Shown here: positions 11,447 through 21,743 of the stretch, in pieces
Layout of the letters: every line of letters begins with the position of its first letter
How positions within the stretch are numbered: the first letter of the stretch is position 1
Assembly (NCBI GenBank): GCA_030407315.1
Contig: JALQPE010002171.1
Coordinates: 35,294 to 99,293 of the forward strand
Reading direction: 5' to 3'
DNA from: Asparagopsis taxiformis
Lineage: Eukaryota; Rhodophyta; Florideophyceae; Bonnemaisoniales; Bonnemaisoniaceae
DNA: 64,000 bases
Translations under genes and position numbers: made by a program
Notes under the pieces: generated by a model
What the model saw: the letters and a program-made list of their open reading frames with translations, nothing else
What the model was told of the DNA's origin: nothing
Database searches by the model: none

Positions 11447-12427
11447 CTATTCCTCTTCCTCGAAGTCCTTTCCTCTCAGATGAACAAAGTAAATGCCCAG
11501 GAAAATTACCATGAACACCAATCCATTATGCATAGCAACCGCCCATGACGGGCCGTTGAACAATCCAAACTGCACGATTCCATAGTTCAAAAACGCCATC
11601 AGGTAAACCACCCCCGCAATGGCATAGTACCTCGGCTTCACGGGCTGCTTTGAAAGCGCATGCAGCACACCAATCACGCCGAAATTCATCATCAACAACC
11701 CTACAAATATCGTTAGACCGGGCACGACGCCCACATTGGGCGGTGACATGTACGGAGGCGGATCCAACCGTCCTCCTTCCGTATTCGCGGCCACAATCGA
11801 CCCAGTGATCACCGTCCACAGCCCCGCCAGCGCGATATTCATGTTCCAAAATATGGCGCGCATCTGCACCCCGGAGTTCTGCATCATGAAATCTTTTCCT
11901 GTAGCCGCGGAGATCATGCGGGCGAAGAACACGAACTGGCCTCCTTGCAACGCGAGACAGAAATGGAACGATGTGAAAATACCCATCGTGATCACAGCAC
12001 GCGTCTCCGGGATCGACAACGTTAATTGACCCATGTCCAGGTCGATACTTTCGTAGATTGGCACAAGGAATACATACACGATGAAAACAAACCAGCCAAG
12101 AACCGCTTGGACGACCATGGCACCCTGCACGACGGCCGTGCTGTAATAGCGCATCACCATGCCACTCACACCGATGAACAAGCCAATGAGCCCGAAAATC
12201 ACCTCGCCGAGCGACGCGAAGAACAGCACCGCCTTGGGTGGGCGTCCAGTAGCCCAGAAATCCACAGTGAGGTCCAAATTGTTGAGTCGAATCGAACCTT
12301 CATTGATGACCAATAACGACCAGATAGTCAACAAAGCAGCCGCTTCAAGGAACTTTGTCGACGATGTCGATGCAACCTGTGTCTTGAGATCATTCTCGGG
12401 CTCGGGTGCCTCCACTTGCGGGTCCAT
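11447..12427 (-). CDS. Multipass membrane protein, 326 residues
   Basis: About eight hydrophobic segments can be read, near residues 24-44, 64-86, 93-120, 140-165, 190-212, 228-252, 258-282 and 288-312. They are followed by a short tail ending in DFEEEE. The frame is open further upstream, but the start is set at MDPQVEAP because the paralog at the left edge begins at the equivalent place. The two proteins agree at roughly half of their aligned positions by eye, including the GRPPK loop and LALQGGQFVF. No known transporter signature was seen, so the function is unknown. The gene is intron-free and has a TATA-like element about 65 bp upstream. The two paralogs lie about 11 kb apart on the same strand, with the cysteine-rich gene between them. 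Confidence 0.85.
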   Translation of the reverse strand: MDPQVEAPEPENDLKTQVASTSSTKFLEAAALLTIWSLLVINEGSIRLNNLDLTVDFWATGRPPKAVLFFASLGEVIFGLIGLFIGVSGMVMRYYSTAVVQGAMVVQAVLGWFVFIVYVFLVPIYESIDLDMGQLTLSIPETRAVITMGIFTSFHFCLALQGGQFVFFARMISAATGKDFMMQNSGVQMRAIFWNMNIALAGLWTVITGSIVAANTEGGRLDPPPYMSPPNVGVVPGLTIFVGLLMMNFGVIGVLHALSKQPVKPRYYAIAGVVYLMAFLNYGIVQFGLFNGPSWAVAMHNGLVFMVIFLGIYFVHLRGKDFEEEE

Positions 12428-12487
12428 GATGCCGATGATTGTACGGTAGAACAGACTGTGCCCGCATCGTTGACGGGGTGCACACCC

Positions 12488-12496
12488 GTTTAAGTA
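12488..12496 (-). promoter_or_regulatory. TATA-like box of the membrane protein gene at 11.4-12.4 kb
   Basis: The complement reads TACTTAAAC, centred about 65 bp upstream of the ATG at 12427, matching the spacing of GATATAAAC in the paralog. The match to a TATA consensus is weak on its own; the shared position and the shared AAAC end are the argument. Confidence 0.35.
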
Positions 12497-13653
12497 GCCG
12501 AGACGTGGCCAATGTAAACGCAATAGTCGCGCCGATTGAAAAGACGGATGGTCAATATCCCGACCTACATTGGGCGTGACAGCCCCTGGATACAGAAGGT
12601 GACGTTAGCATCAAGGGCTAGTTGTGCAAAATGCGTCCGGTTTTTTCGGTTACATCAGACCATGCGCACGCGCATCGGGCCATGTCTAGCTGCGTGATAC
12701 GTACCATTTGTATTGGCGATTTATTTCACCCCGGAATGATTCAATCAATGGATGGATGACCGTTTGGATGCGCTCGCGTCGTATCTCGGTTGCTGATTCA
12801 CACGACGACCACCATGAATTGTCGATAATTCCCGCAGAGACGCCTCTGCTTCAACTCATTGACGTCTTCTCACCGCAAAACCAACAGTGTATTCGTCACG
12901 CCGTCGAGCGAGTGACTTGGTCGCGTCATCATGGGGAGCAATCAAATTCATCCAACCGTGAAGAGCAGATATCCGTGTGCGGTGCACAATGTGCGGTAAC
13001 GGCATGATAAAAAAACCTAATTGGATATTTTCAATTTCAAACACCCATCCAATCGATACTGCCCATTGCGCTCGTATCACACCTCGCACTCTTTCGACCC
13101 TTCTCGTCCGATTAAACCGACCGCGATTCGTCCCCTTTGCATCCAATCACTCCAAACTTGTCCCCTTCTCTCGTCACCAACCTCGTCCATTCGCTTTCGT
13201 ATGTTCACTTGATTTCCTTCACTCGTCGCTAAAATATACCCGTCACACCGCCCAGCCCAGCGAGCGCTCGCCGTTTCCCCTCGCGCGCAAGTTGAACGCC
13301 CGATCGTACAGGAGGAGCGCAATCGACATAACAGCACAGTTACAGCACCCGATAACAAGGGCAATAGTAGACCATTATACCGCTTCATATCATTTTTGCT
13401 GATACAACAACAATGATCGCTTTCAGTTCATATTCATCCGCCCCTTGCGTGAACATTATAGCTGCATTAGGTTGCTGTAATCTCGCTTAATACTGTGTTA
13501 TCCCCAAACTACAACTATCGTAGACTGCAAGTTTTCCACATCGTGCACCAGATGTTTGCCAACGCCTTTCATGAAATATCAGTGCGACAGCGATATGACA
13601 CGTGTCTTTCATTTCGTTTCATCACAGACAGCTCCTGTCAACAGGTTGATACT
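12497..13653. other. Intergenic region upstream of the Copia insertion
   Basis: No gene is supported. The + strand at about 13070-13270 is rich in C and T, so the open frames there are likely chance products of composition. Confidence 0.45.
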
Positions 13654-13658
13654 ATTTC

Positions 13659-13768
13659 TGACGAACAACTTACCCTTTACAGTACTTACAGTTGATACCT
13701 CTACTTATACTCACCCGCCGTCGCTCATGATCGACAAGAAATAAACGAGATAACGCATTCCTTTCACA
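13659..13768 (+). repeat. Copia 5' LTR
   Basis: It starts TGACGAACAACTTACCC and ends CATTCCTTTCACA, so it has the usual TG...CA ends. It is only 110 bp, at the short end for Copia elements. Confidence 0.93.
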
Positions 13769-13785
13769 GGTTATGAGCCCAGACC
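13769..13785 (+). other. Copia primer binding site for an initiator tRNA-Met half molecule
   Basis: The sequence directly after the LTR is GGTTATGAGCCCAGACC. It is complementary to the anticodon stem-loop of initiator tRNA-Met (GGGCTCATAACC holds the CAT anticodon), not to the tRNA 3' end. Drosophila copia is known to prime from such a cleaved tRNA half and has a very similar site. Confidence 0.75.
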
Positions 13786-14006
13786 TATCACTGCGCCTCC
13801 CGCCCATCCCAAATTCCCTTTAATCAGGCGCATCTCCCTTGCGAGACCTCGCAACAACTGCGCTCCGTGCTCAAAAAGCTCGGCGACCCAAAACATCGTC
13901 CTCTGTTCGACAAATACGGCGACACGGTCACACACAACCCTCTGTTCAAACAACACGGTTACCTCCCCAAATTCATTCGTACTCAAAAAGTACTCTCTGC
14001 ATTCTT

Positions 14007-15644
14007 ATGTCTGATCCTTCCCCTCCTGACACTCATCTCCCCAACATTATGCAGCCCCAACCACATTTCCCGATCCAACACAATCTCGAGATTCCACTGC
14101 TCACTACTGACAATTTTGTCCCATGGAAAATTACTGTTGAGCACTTTGCTCGTACACAGGGTGTACTAGAATACCTCTTCAACCCTCCGCCACAATCTAC
14201 TGATCCCTCCACTACAGAGCTGCATCAGAACAAGCACACACAGGCGCAACTTCTAGTCCTCTCATCGATATCGCCTGAGATACTCCAGAAATTCACTCTT
14301 GATGAGCAAAAAGGACCAATCTGTACCCTATACACCAAACTAAGTGATATTCTCACTCGCACTCACCCGGCCGACTCACCAGCCCAGCTCCGCCGCCGTG
14401 CACGTGCCATATCTTGGGATCCCAATCAACCTGTCATGGTATACATAGAAGCCCACCAACGACTCCGAACTGTGATGATTAAATCTGGATACCCAGATAT
14501 AACTAATGAGCAAACCACAATTCAGTTCATCCTCGAAGGCATCGAGTCACACCCGTTCTGGACTGTCCTTCTCCAAGTACTCTCTGCTCATAATGACCTT
14601 CATCCAAGTAATCCCCTACCTTTAGATCAAATCATTTCGATGATGATCAAACATGATGCAATTCACCAAAACGCTAAAACCGCATCATACCATGCTGCAC
14701 CTGGACAGGGCTACCCATCCACATTCAACTCCCGTCCGCGTTATTCGCGTGCTAAACACCCCAAATCAAAAGCCCCTCCTCAACGCCAACACGAATTCCA
14801 CCCGAAAAATAACATACCGCGCCCGCATAACCATACTGGACCTTGGTGCAAATACCATGGCCTCTCATCCCACTCAACCGCAGCGTGCAAACTGCACAAG
14901 ATGTTCGAGGAATTCCTCAAGTCTACACCCGCGGCAGCCCAACATCAGTCATACGGCAACAAAAATCCCCCTCAACTACATGACAATGCATCGAACGCCT
15001 CTGAGTTCCTCTGCCCCTCCGAGGTCCCGACCCCTGATGTACGTATTACACCGCCTGCCACGTACATATTAGATTCTGGAGCCAATCCGACTCATCTAAC
15101 TGAACCACCTCCGGGAATTCCCCCTCACCCATCCTCCACCCACTGTGCAGATGGCAGAATAAGCTCCACCACTCATCGTGGCTCTGCTTCCATACCCATT
15201 TCCCCCTCCTCCTATCTCCCTCCACACGACGTGGTAGTGGCTCCTCAACTCCAGGACAATCTCCTCTCTGTGCCACAAATTAGTGCAACCCATGATGTGA
15301 TTTTTCAAAAGGACCAAGCCTACATTACCACCCCATCACCTCCTCCCCCCAGTGATAAAATTGTTGCTGCTATCCCCAAACAGCGCGACAACATGTATCG
15401 CATCTCCAGCCAACAACCATCTTCGCACGCTCACACTGCCCGTGCATTTCCATCCCGTCGGACACGCACACCTCGAAAACTAACCACCTCCGACAAACCA
15501 CCTGCGATCGCACCCTCTGTACCCAACCGTACAGTTCGCAAACCGCTCAGCACCCGTCCATCCAAACCAGTAGCTTACATCAAGTCCGCTACCAAGCGCA
15601 AACCCACTTCTAAACGTTCCATTTCCACACGCCCCCGACCCTGA
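14007..15644 (+). CDS. gag: Copia gag and protease part of the polyprotein, 545 residues
   Basis: The start is the ATG of MSDPSPPD; the frame is open back to 13839 but only with non-ATG starts. The N-terminal half is Copia Gag-like, with NFVPWKITVE near the start and the long helical region before it turns basic. A zinc-binding segment near residue 285 reads C-x3-H-x4-H-x4-C (CKYHGLSSHSTAAC), a variant of the usual CCHC knuckle. The aspartic protease motif is ILDSGANPTHL near residue 355. The frame ends at a TGA (15642-15644) and then continues in the same frame into integrase. In Copia elements gag and pol normally form one frame, so the TGA is either a recent nonsense change (CGA to TGA fits) or a site for readthrough. 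Confidence 0.88.
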   Translation: MSDPSPPDTHLPNIMQPQPHFPIQHNLEIPLLTTDNFVPWKITVEHFARTQGVLEYLFNPPPQSTDPSTTELHQNKHTQAQLLVLSSISPEILQKFTLDEQKGPICTLYTKLSDILTRTHPADSPAQLRRRARAISWDPNQPVMVYIEAHQRLRTVMIKSGYPDITNEQTTIQFILEGIESHPFWTVLLQVLSAHNDLHPSNPLPLDQIISMMIKHDAIHQNAKTASYHAAPGQGYPSTFNSRPRYSRAKHPKSKAPPQRQHEFHPKNNIPRPHNHTGPWCKYHGLSSHSTAACKLHKMFEEFLKSTPAAAQHQSYGNKNPPQLHDNASNASEFLCPSEVPTPDVRITPPATYILDSGANPTHLTEPPPGIPPHPSSTHCADGRISSTTHRGSASIPISPSSYLPPHDVVVAPQLQDNLLSVPQISATHDVIFQKDQAYITTPSPPPPSDKIVAAIPKQRDNMYRISSQQPSSHAHTARAFPSRRTRTPRKLTTSDKPPAIAPSVPNRTVRKPLSTRPSKPVAYIKSATKRKPTSKRSISTRPRP

Positions 15645-15650
15645 ATCCAT

Positions 15651-18206
15651 GTGGATCTACCATCTACTATTCGCGACTATCATACCTGGCATCTCAAACT
15701 AAATCACACACACCCTTCCAAAATTCATTACATGGCCAAGAATGGCCTGGTACCTCACATGCCCAAAAGCCTCCTTCGTACCCCACCTAAACACTTCTCT
15801 TGCTCTGGGTGTGCACAGGGCAAATCAGCCTCTGCACCGTTTCGCCGACGACAACGCACAGCTGCCATTGGAACTCACATACACACTGATATCTGTGGCC
15901 CTCTCCCGTCCGATTCATTACAGGGCAACCGATACTTCATCAGTTTCCTTGATGAAGGGAGCAGATACCTCACTGTGCAATGCGCACCTACAAAATCGGC
16001 TGCAGCTAGCCTCATCAAAGCCCATATCACCAACATCCACTTACATACACCTCACCGCGTCCGCTTTGTCACCTCCGACAACGCCCCTGAATACCTCTCT
16101 AATGACCTCCGAAACTTTTACGCTGCTCACAATATCCTAACACAACCCACCGTGCCACACTCCCCCCAAGAAAATTCCCTTGCTGAGCGTGTCAACCGGT
16201 CAATAATGGAAACAGCCCGCTCATCACTACTGACCTCTGACTTACCCATTTCGCTCTGGGAATATGCTATCCTCGCTGCTACAGACGCCATCAATCATAT
16301 TCCGCACACAGCCCATGGACAAATTCCACATCATCTCTGGACCAGCAAGGTCCCCAATGTACAAACGCTCCTACCTTTCGGAACCACTGGATATGTACAT
16401 GATCCATCTCCCCATGACAAGCTTCAACCCCGCGCCCGATTACTCCACTATGTCGGACGTGTCGATTACCGTCACTTCTTCACATTTGACCCCCAGACCA
16501 TCAAAATATCACGCTGCCGATCATCAGATTTCCATATCTACGACCCTAGCAACGACCCAGTGTGCACAACAGACCCTTCTCATCTGGCTTACCACACCTC
16601 CCTTCCTTTTACTGAACCGAAAAATATCCGTCAAGCTCGAACTGCACCAGATGCCGCTGCATGGGAAATCGCTTGGAATGCAGAGCTCGACAGTCTGGAA
16701 TCACGCGGCGTGCTCACATACGTCCCAAAAACACAACTCCCACCCAATACCTCATTAATTCCATTCAAGACTGTCCTGAAATTAAAGAAAGACAGTAATG
16801 GAACTCCTACCCTGCGAAAAGTCCGATGCACAATCCGCGGCGACCGTCAAAAGCCAGACATCCATTTCGACCCTAATGACCTTTCCAGCCCCGTTGCCAG
16901 CCGAGATGCTATCCGTACAGCCCTTGCTGTAGCCGCAGCCCACCAATACCACACCTATCACTGGGATCTGGAATCGGCCTTCCTCTACGAGGAATTCACC
17001 GAGGACAGAGACATTTTCTTACACCAACCGCGACGCTTTGACGGCTCTCTGAAATATCCCGGCCGAATAGCCAAACTAACAGGCAATATGTATGGAAGCC
17101 GTCAAGCCTGCAAAATCTTTACCGAAGGTCTAGCAGATTTCCTCTCAGTATCCGACATCACACGTCTGTCCTCCGATACTTGCTCATTCATACTCCGAGA
17201 CAAACAAGCCCAACATAAATTTGTGCTCCTGGTCGTCACCGTGGATGACTTCCTTGTTGTTACAAATGACATTCCACTCTCGTCAAAAGTCAAATCACTC
17301 TTGGCTACCAAATACACCTTAAAAGACCTTGGTAGGGTTGACCACATCCTTGGATGGAAGGTTTCTCACGACCAGACTGGTATTTCCATTTCCCAGCCCA
17401 GTTATATCCAAAACATCCTTCAACGTTTTGGCCAAACAGATGCTCGCCCCGCCGCATCCCCCATTGCTTCCGAACTCTTGCTCGCCGACACAGCCCAAAG
17501 TGGCTTATTGGACACCTCACAACATGACTACAAAGCCCTCATTGGCTGCCTCCGATACCTCTGTGACTCTACCCGTCCAGATATTGCTTTTATTGTAGGT
17601 TATTTAGGCAGATATGCTCACGCCCCGACCAATTTCCATTGGAAGGCTGCCATCAGAACACTGCGCTACTTGAAAGGCACATTGCACCACGGCATCACAT
17701 ACTCCAGAACTTACTCCACTGGCCTTACCGGATATTCCGATTCCGACTTTGCGGCATGTCCAGACACCCGCCGTTCCACCACCGGGAGCTTAATCTATTA
17801 CAATAATTCCCCGGTGGCCTGGCAATCCAAGCGACAACAAAATGTCGTATCCTCTACCCACCATGCCGAATATGTCGCCGGATTCCAAACTGGACAACAC
17901 CTCCTCACGATATCTAATTTCCTCTCCGAAATTGGCCACCCAACTCCCTCCCCGCTTCCCTTATTCATTGATAATGCTGCTGCTATCAGCACAGCAAAAT
18001 CAAAGTACCCCACCCCAGCCTCTCGTCACATCGACGTTAAACACCACTGGTTACGCGAACAAACGCGACAAAAGACAATCGAACCTACTCACATTGCATC
18101 AGCTAACAATCCCGCTGACATCCTTACCAAGGCTCTCAAGCCTGCCCAATTCACCTGCAAATTCCCTCTCCTCAACATGGTACCGGTCACGACGCGCGGC
18201 GACTGA
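15651..18206 (+). CDS. pol: Copia integrase, reverse transcriptase and RNase H, 851 residues
   Basis: It is in the same frame as the upstream gag-protease part and has no ATG at its head, so it probably depends on readthrough of the TGA at 15642. In order: a pre-integrase zinc region (WHLKLNHTHPS followed by CSGCAQGK), the integrase core D, D, E (HTDICGPL, SDNAPEYL, ENSLAERVNRS), then reverse transcriptase (WDLESAFLYEEF; VTVDDFLV carrying the catalytic DD), then RNase H (GYSDSDFAACPDTRRSTTG and SSTHHAEYVA). All key residues that I can check are present. The protein ends shortly before the right LTR. Except for the upstream stop, the element looks able to function. Confidence 0.92.
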   Translation: MDLPSTIRDYHTWHLKLNHTHPSKIHYMAKNGLVPHMPKSLLRTPPKHFSCSGCAQGKSASAPFRRRQRTAAIGTHIHTDICGPLPSDSLQGNRYFISFLDEGSRYLTVQCAPTKSAAASLIKAHITNIHLHTPHRVRFVTSDNAPEYLSNDLRNFYAAHNILTQPTVPHSPQENSLAERVNRSIMETARSSLLTSDLPISLWEYAILAATDAINHIPHTAHGQIPHHLWTSKVPNVQTLLPFGTTGYVHDPSPHDKLQPRARLLHYVGRVDYRHFFTFDPQTIKISRCRSSDFHIYDPSNDPVCTTDPSHLAYHTSLPFTEPKNIRQARTAPDAAAWEIAWNAELDSLESRGVLTYVPKTQLPPNTSLIPFKTVLKLKKDSNGTPTLRKVRCTIRGDRQKPDIHFDPNDLSSPVASRDAIRTALAVAAAHQYHTYHWDLESAFLYEEFTEDRDIFLHQPRRFDGSLKYPGRIAKLTGNMYGSRQACKIFTEGLADFLSVSDITRLSSDTCSFILRDKQAQHKFVLLVVTVDDFLVVTNDIPLSSKVKSLLATKYTLKDLGRVDHILGWKVSHDQTGISISQPSYIQNILQRFGQTDARPAASPIASELLLADTAQSGLLDTSQHDYKALIGCLRYLCDSTRPDIAFIVGYLGRYAHAPTNFHWKAAIRTLRYLKGTLHHGITYSRTYSTGLTGYSDSDFAACPDTRRSTTGSLIYYNNSPVAWQSKRQQNVVSSTHHAEYVAGFQTGQHLLTISNFLSEIGHPTPSPLPLFIDNAAAISTAKSKYPTPASRHIDVKHHWLREQTRQKTIEPTHIASANNPADILTKALKPAQFTCKFPLLNMVPVTTRGD

Positions 18207-18270
18207 CGAACAACTTCTATCTACGCGCCGTGCCCACTCCCCTGTCTCGTCCATTCCTCTCCGAACAACT

Positions 18271-18380
18271 TAACGAACAACTTACCCTTTACAGTACTTA
18301 CAGTTGATACCTCTACTTATACTCACCCGCCGTCGCTCATGATCGACAAGAAATAAACGAGATAACGCATTCCTTTCACA
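18271..18380 (+). repeat. Copia 3' LTR
   Basis: It matches the left LTR at 109 of 110 positions and starts TAACGAACAACTTACCC, so the terminal TG has become TA. Directly upstream lies a partial duplicate (CGAACAACTTA) of the LTR start. The TG-to-TA change could affect integrase recognition of this end. Confidence 0.93.
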
Positions 18381-18385
18381 ATTTC

Positions 18386-18709
18386 AAAGGCGCTGTGCGC
18401 TACAAAATTTTGAAAGCACTCAAACCTGTCAATCTGCAAAGAAGCGTCATTTCCGAGTTGACACTTTAGCGACTTTCAACGTTTTTCGAGAGCTCTACGA
18501 ATCCATGATAGGAAAAATCGACAGCGACTCACTTTGACAGCGACCAAACTATTTACCGCCTGCGTATGACACAAGCTTGGCAAATTAGAATGAAGGTTGG
18601 GAAAATTAAATTGTTCAGGCGCATACAGATTGTGCCAGAACAGATAGAAGTAGCGTATCTCAAAAATCCGCCCAGAATGACATTATTCTTCATATGTTCC
18701 TTTGAACGT
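18386..18709. other. Spacer between the Copia and MULE elements
   Basis: This is 324 bases with no supported gene; it ends at the MULE target duplication. Confidence 0.5.
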
Positions 18710-18719
18710 GTGTTGACCC

Positions 18720-21700
18720 GGGGAGCACTTAATCTACCGCCGGTAGAGACGGTAAGATTTCAGCCAATCGGACGAACTCGTCAAGCTGTTTTGACCAATC
18801 GCAGAAACTTGTCAAGCGCCTGGCCCGGTTATCTCCGTGGCCCGTAGATGCACCAATCACAAAAACTCGTCAACCAAATATGATAAATTTTGGCGAATAC
18901 GGCCTTTTCATTGGTTGAAAACAGCCTGGATCCAGGAAAGCTGGAAAAAGTACCGCTAGCGCAACATGCGAAAACAGCTGCTCTGAGAGGGTTCGCACCG
19001 CCCGTCGCTCCGCGTGACAAACTCAACCATTTTCGCGTGACTCGAACTTTCAACTTTCTCGTTCACCGAAATTCAATTTCCCATTTTCGCCGCCGCCAAT
19101 TATTGGAAATGGCGGGTAATCCAAATCTCGAAATCTCTCGCCGCGCGGCACCGGCAGATAGGACCGCCCCGCAGTGGTCCGCTCCTCTCGAGACCCCATG
19201 ACATCGTCATCTACCCCCGTGCCACCACCGCGGCTACTGCCGCGATATCGACACCACTGTCAACATTCCCGCCCGGTTTCTATGCGCGTTGACGTCTTCT
19301 ACACGCAGTTATCGATATTTTTGCGCGCCAGACAAGACCATTCACTTCCTGTGTGAGTGAAACGAACCGAGCTAAAACATTTATGCAGAACAGCAGATAA
19401 AGGAGCGAGAATACCTGCATGACTAGCACCAGTATTGCTGCAGTCTTCTCACACTTCTGCATGCTTTCAACATTGCAGTACTCTTTCTGATCTCTCGTTC
19501 ATTGTCTTACCCGGTTCTCATCGCAGGTCTGCGAATTTGAAATTACCTTTGCTGGGAACTGTCTTTCTCGTAGATAACAACGGAACGAATTAGTTTACTG
19601 TTCTCTGTTAACAAAAAGAGGGACGCGATCCGCCGGTTTCTTCCTTCAATTAAGTTCTGAAGCGCTAACATTGTATTGCAGTTTCTGAAAAACCGCCAAG
19701 ACGCTGTCATGAGCTCATCCAATCATCAATGGGAACTTCTGGCGGATGAATCCGGAAGCTCTAACACATTGGAAGAGTGTTTGGAAAAGCGCATAGAAGA
19801 ATTTATGGAAATGGTGAAAGTGGATGGCATGATTTTAACGGAAAGACAGTGGAACTCTCTTCACATACATCTGAATGAGTCGTTTGCATCATTCAAATCG
19901 TGTGACGACACAAAACCGTGGTTTGAGCACGCGAAACCAGAATGCATGCTTGACGACCATTTGTTGCTTGCCGGACTGTCCGAACTAACAATGGCCGATA
20001 ATTTCATAATATTCGGCTGCAACTCAGGGCAGCATTTTATGGCAGGTGCAGGGAGGGCTGGAAATGGCGTTCGAGAAGAGGATGGGATGTTTGACAACAT
20101 TCGAAACATTGTTCTGCAAGCATGGGTCGATTCCGATGTCGCTCCTAGCTTTATTATTCCGGTAAATATCAGGAGATCGCACTGGGGTGCTGTGTTCGGT
20201 GTCAACGACCCAGAAGATGAAACGCATGGAATTGTTTACTGGGGTGACAGTTTGAGACACCCCTGCCCTCATAACCTTCTCGAGTTCGTGACCAGTTTCT
20301 TCGAGGATACGTGCATGAACACGGCGTGGACGACAAGTGGAGATAACTACATCCTAGACGTACTATCATTTAAAATGCAGCTCGATGCATACAGCTGTGG
20401 ATTTTATGTTCTCAGCGCAGCAACAAGTCTCTCGGAATACTCTGGAAATATGCCGAAACAAACTTTCAAGACGCAGTACTCTGCAGAACTTACGGAGGAT
20501 ATCCGGAAATGCTGTACTATGCGATACGTGAGGGCTGTGTTGGAGTTGTGTGATTGTGATGAATTTTCGAATGGCAAGCCTACCGACTTAGATGTGTGCA
20601 GATATTTGATATCATTCCTACCCGGAAATCAGTGCCCCAGCGAACGTGTCTATGACGAAGCTCCGGTAATAACAATTGAAATGGACCCTACAGTTTCTCA
20701 GAGCAGAATAGTGCAGCCAGGTGATGTCGAATATGACTGGAGCGAGAGCACAGAAGGGAGTAGAGCGTTTGATGGAAGTGACGGAAAGAGTATGTTCGAA
20801 TGGTACAATGAAATGGATGCTAAAAGCACAAAGAAGGATACGTTGGCTGCTACTAAATGTTCTCCAGCTCAGACTGAGATCGACGTGCTGCCCGATGAAG
20901 AAGACTTTGAGCCTGCTCCGCCCGCGCAGCTTCAGAAGAACGTAAATACGGACGCTCTAGTCAAGGCTAGAAGGGAAAAATCTACGATCGAGGCGCGAAT
21001 ACAACGCCCCGGAAGGGGATCTCGAATGCTGTCCTCAGCTGGGCCAGAGAGACTTGGCACAGAGCTGCACGGTCCACGGGGCATGGAGGCGGATCCTGAG
21101 AAACACGACGCATTAATGGCCCGGCACACTGCTAGTACCAGTGTGACACGCGCCGGCAGTGCTGGTACCTGCCCAACTGTCTCTCCGGCGCCGCCGGCTT
21201 CAATACCTTGTCCCGGACCAAGTGAGTTGCCAGAATCTCACAGTCATGTTTTCGCATGTAATGATGGAAGAAACGAAGGGGAAGGAATTGCCGTCGATGA
21301 AGAGTGCGCACGTGAGTCATCTGCCATAACTGGTGTACATACCTATGTTCAGGACTCATTGAAGCCTGTGGAGCCACTTACAATAGAAGAGTGCATCGTT
21401 GTCAGAGGGTCAGTTCTGCATTACTTGGACCAGTGCCATGCAAAAGGCGTGCACTACGGTGCAGTCACAACAATTTTGCGGCGGAGTAACGAGACAAGAC
21501 CAGGTGATCCTCTCAGCTTTATTGGAAGCATACGGCTCCGGTGCGTAGAGCGCCGTCGTGCATCAAATTGCCCAGTGGAATTGTTAGCATGGAGATCGAG
21601 GGACGAATGCCAGTGGCTCGTGAAACCACCGACTACAAGCCACACACACGAAAAGAGCCCCAGCTCCAAACCGTCCCAACGCCACAAGTCTACCATTCGC

Positions 21701-21743
21701 ACTATTTATGACTTCGAGAAAGAGCTCTGCACTATCTCCCGTT
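18720..21743 (+). repeat. MULE left terminal inverted repeat, 3,024 bp
   Basis: It is an inverted copy of 24805-27828. Identity breaks at 21743/24805, directly after CTATCTCCCGTT, inside the coding frame. The arm contains untranslated leader sequence, the gene start and about 680 codons. Confidence 0.95.

Larger units (their letters stand above)
13659..18380 (+). mobile_element. Ty1/Copia LTR retrotransposon, 4.72 kb, with 110-bp LTRs
   Basis: Both ends carry the same 110-bp LTR and are flanked by a 5-bp target duplication ATTTC (13654-13658 and 18381-18385). Internal order is primer site, gag, protease, integrase, reverse transcriptase and RNase H, which is the Copia order. The LTRs differ at one base only (second position, G on the left, A on the right), so insertion was recent. 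I could not find a clear polypurine tract before the right LTR. Short LTRs and small total size resemble Copia clades described from red algae and other aquatic hosts (knowledge, not tested here). Confidence 0.95.

Noticed and set aside
12977..13402. 141-residue frame upstream of the Copia element
   Set aside because: It lies in a pyrimidine-rich stretch, with no domain, no homology to neighbours and competing frames on both strands.
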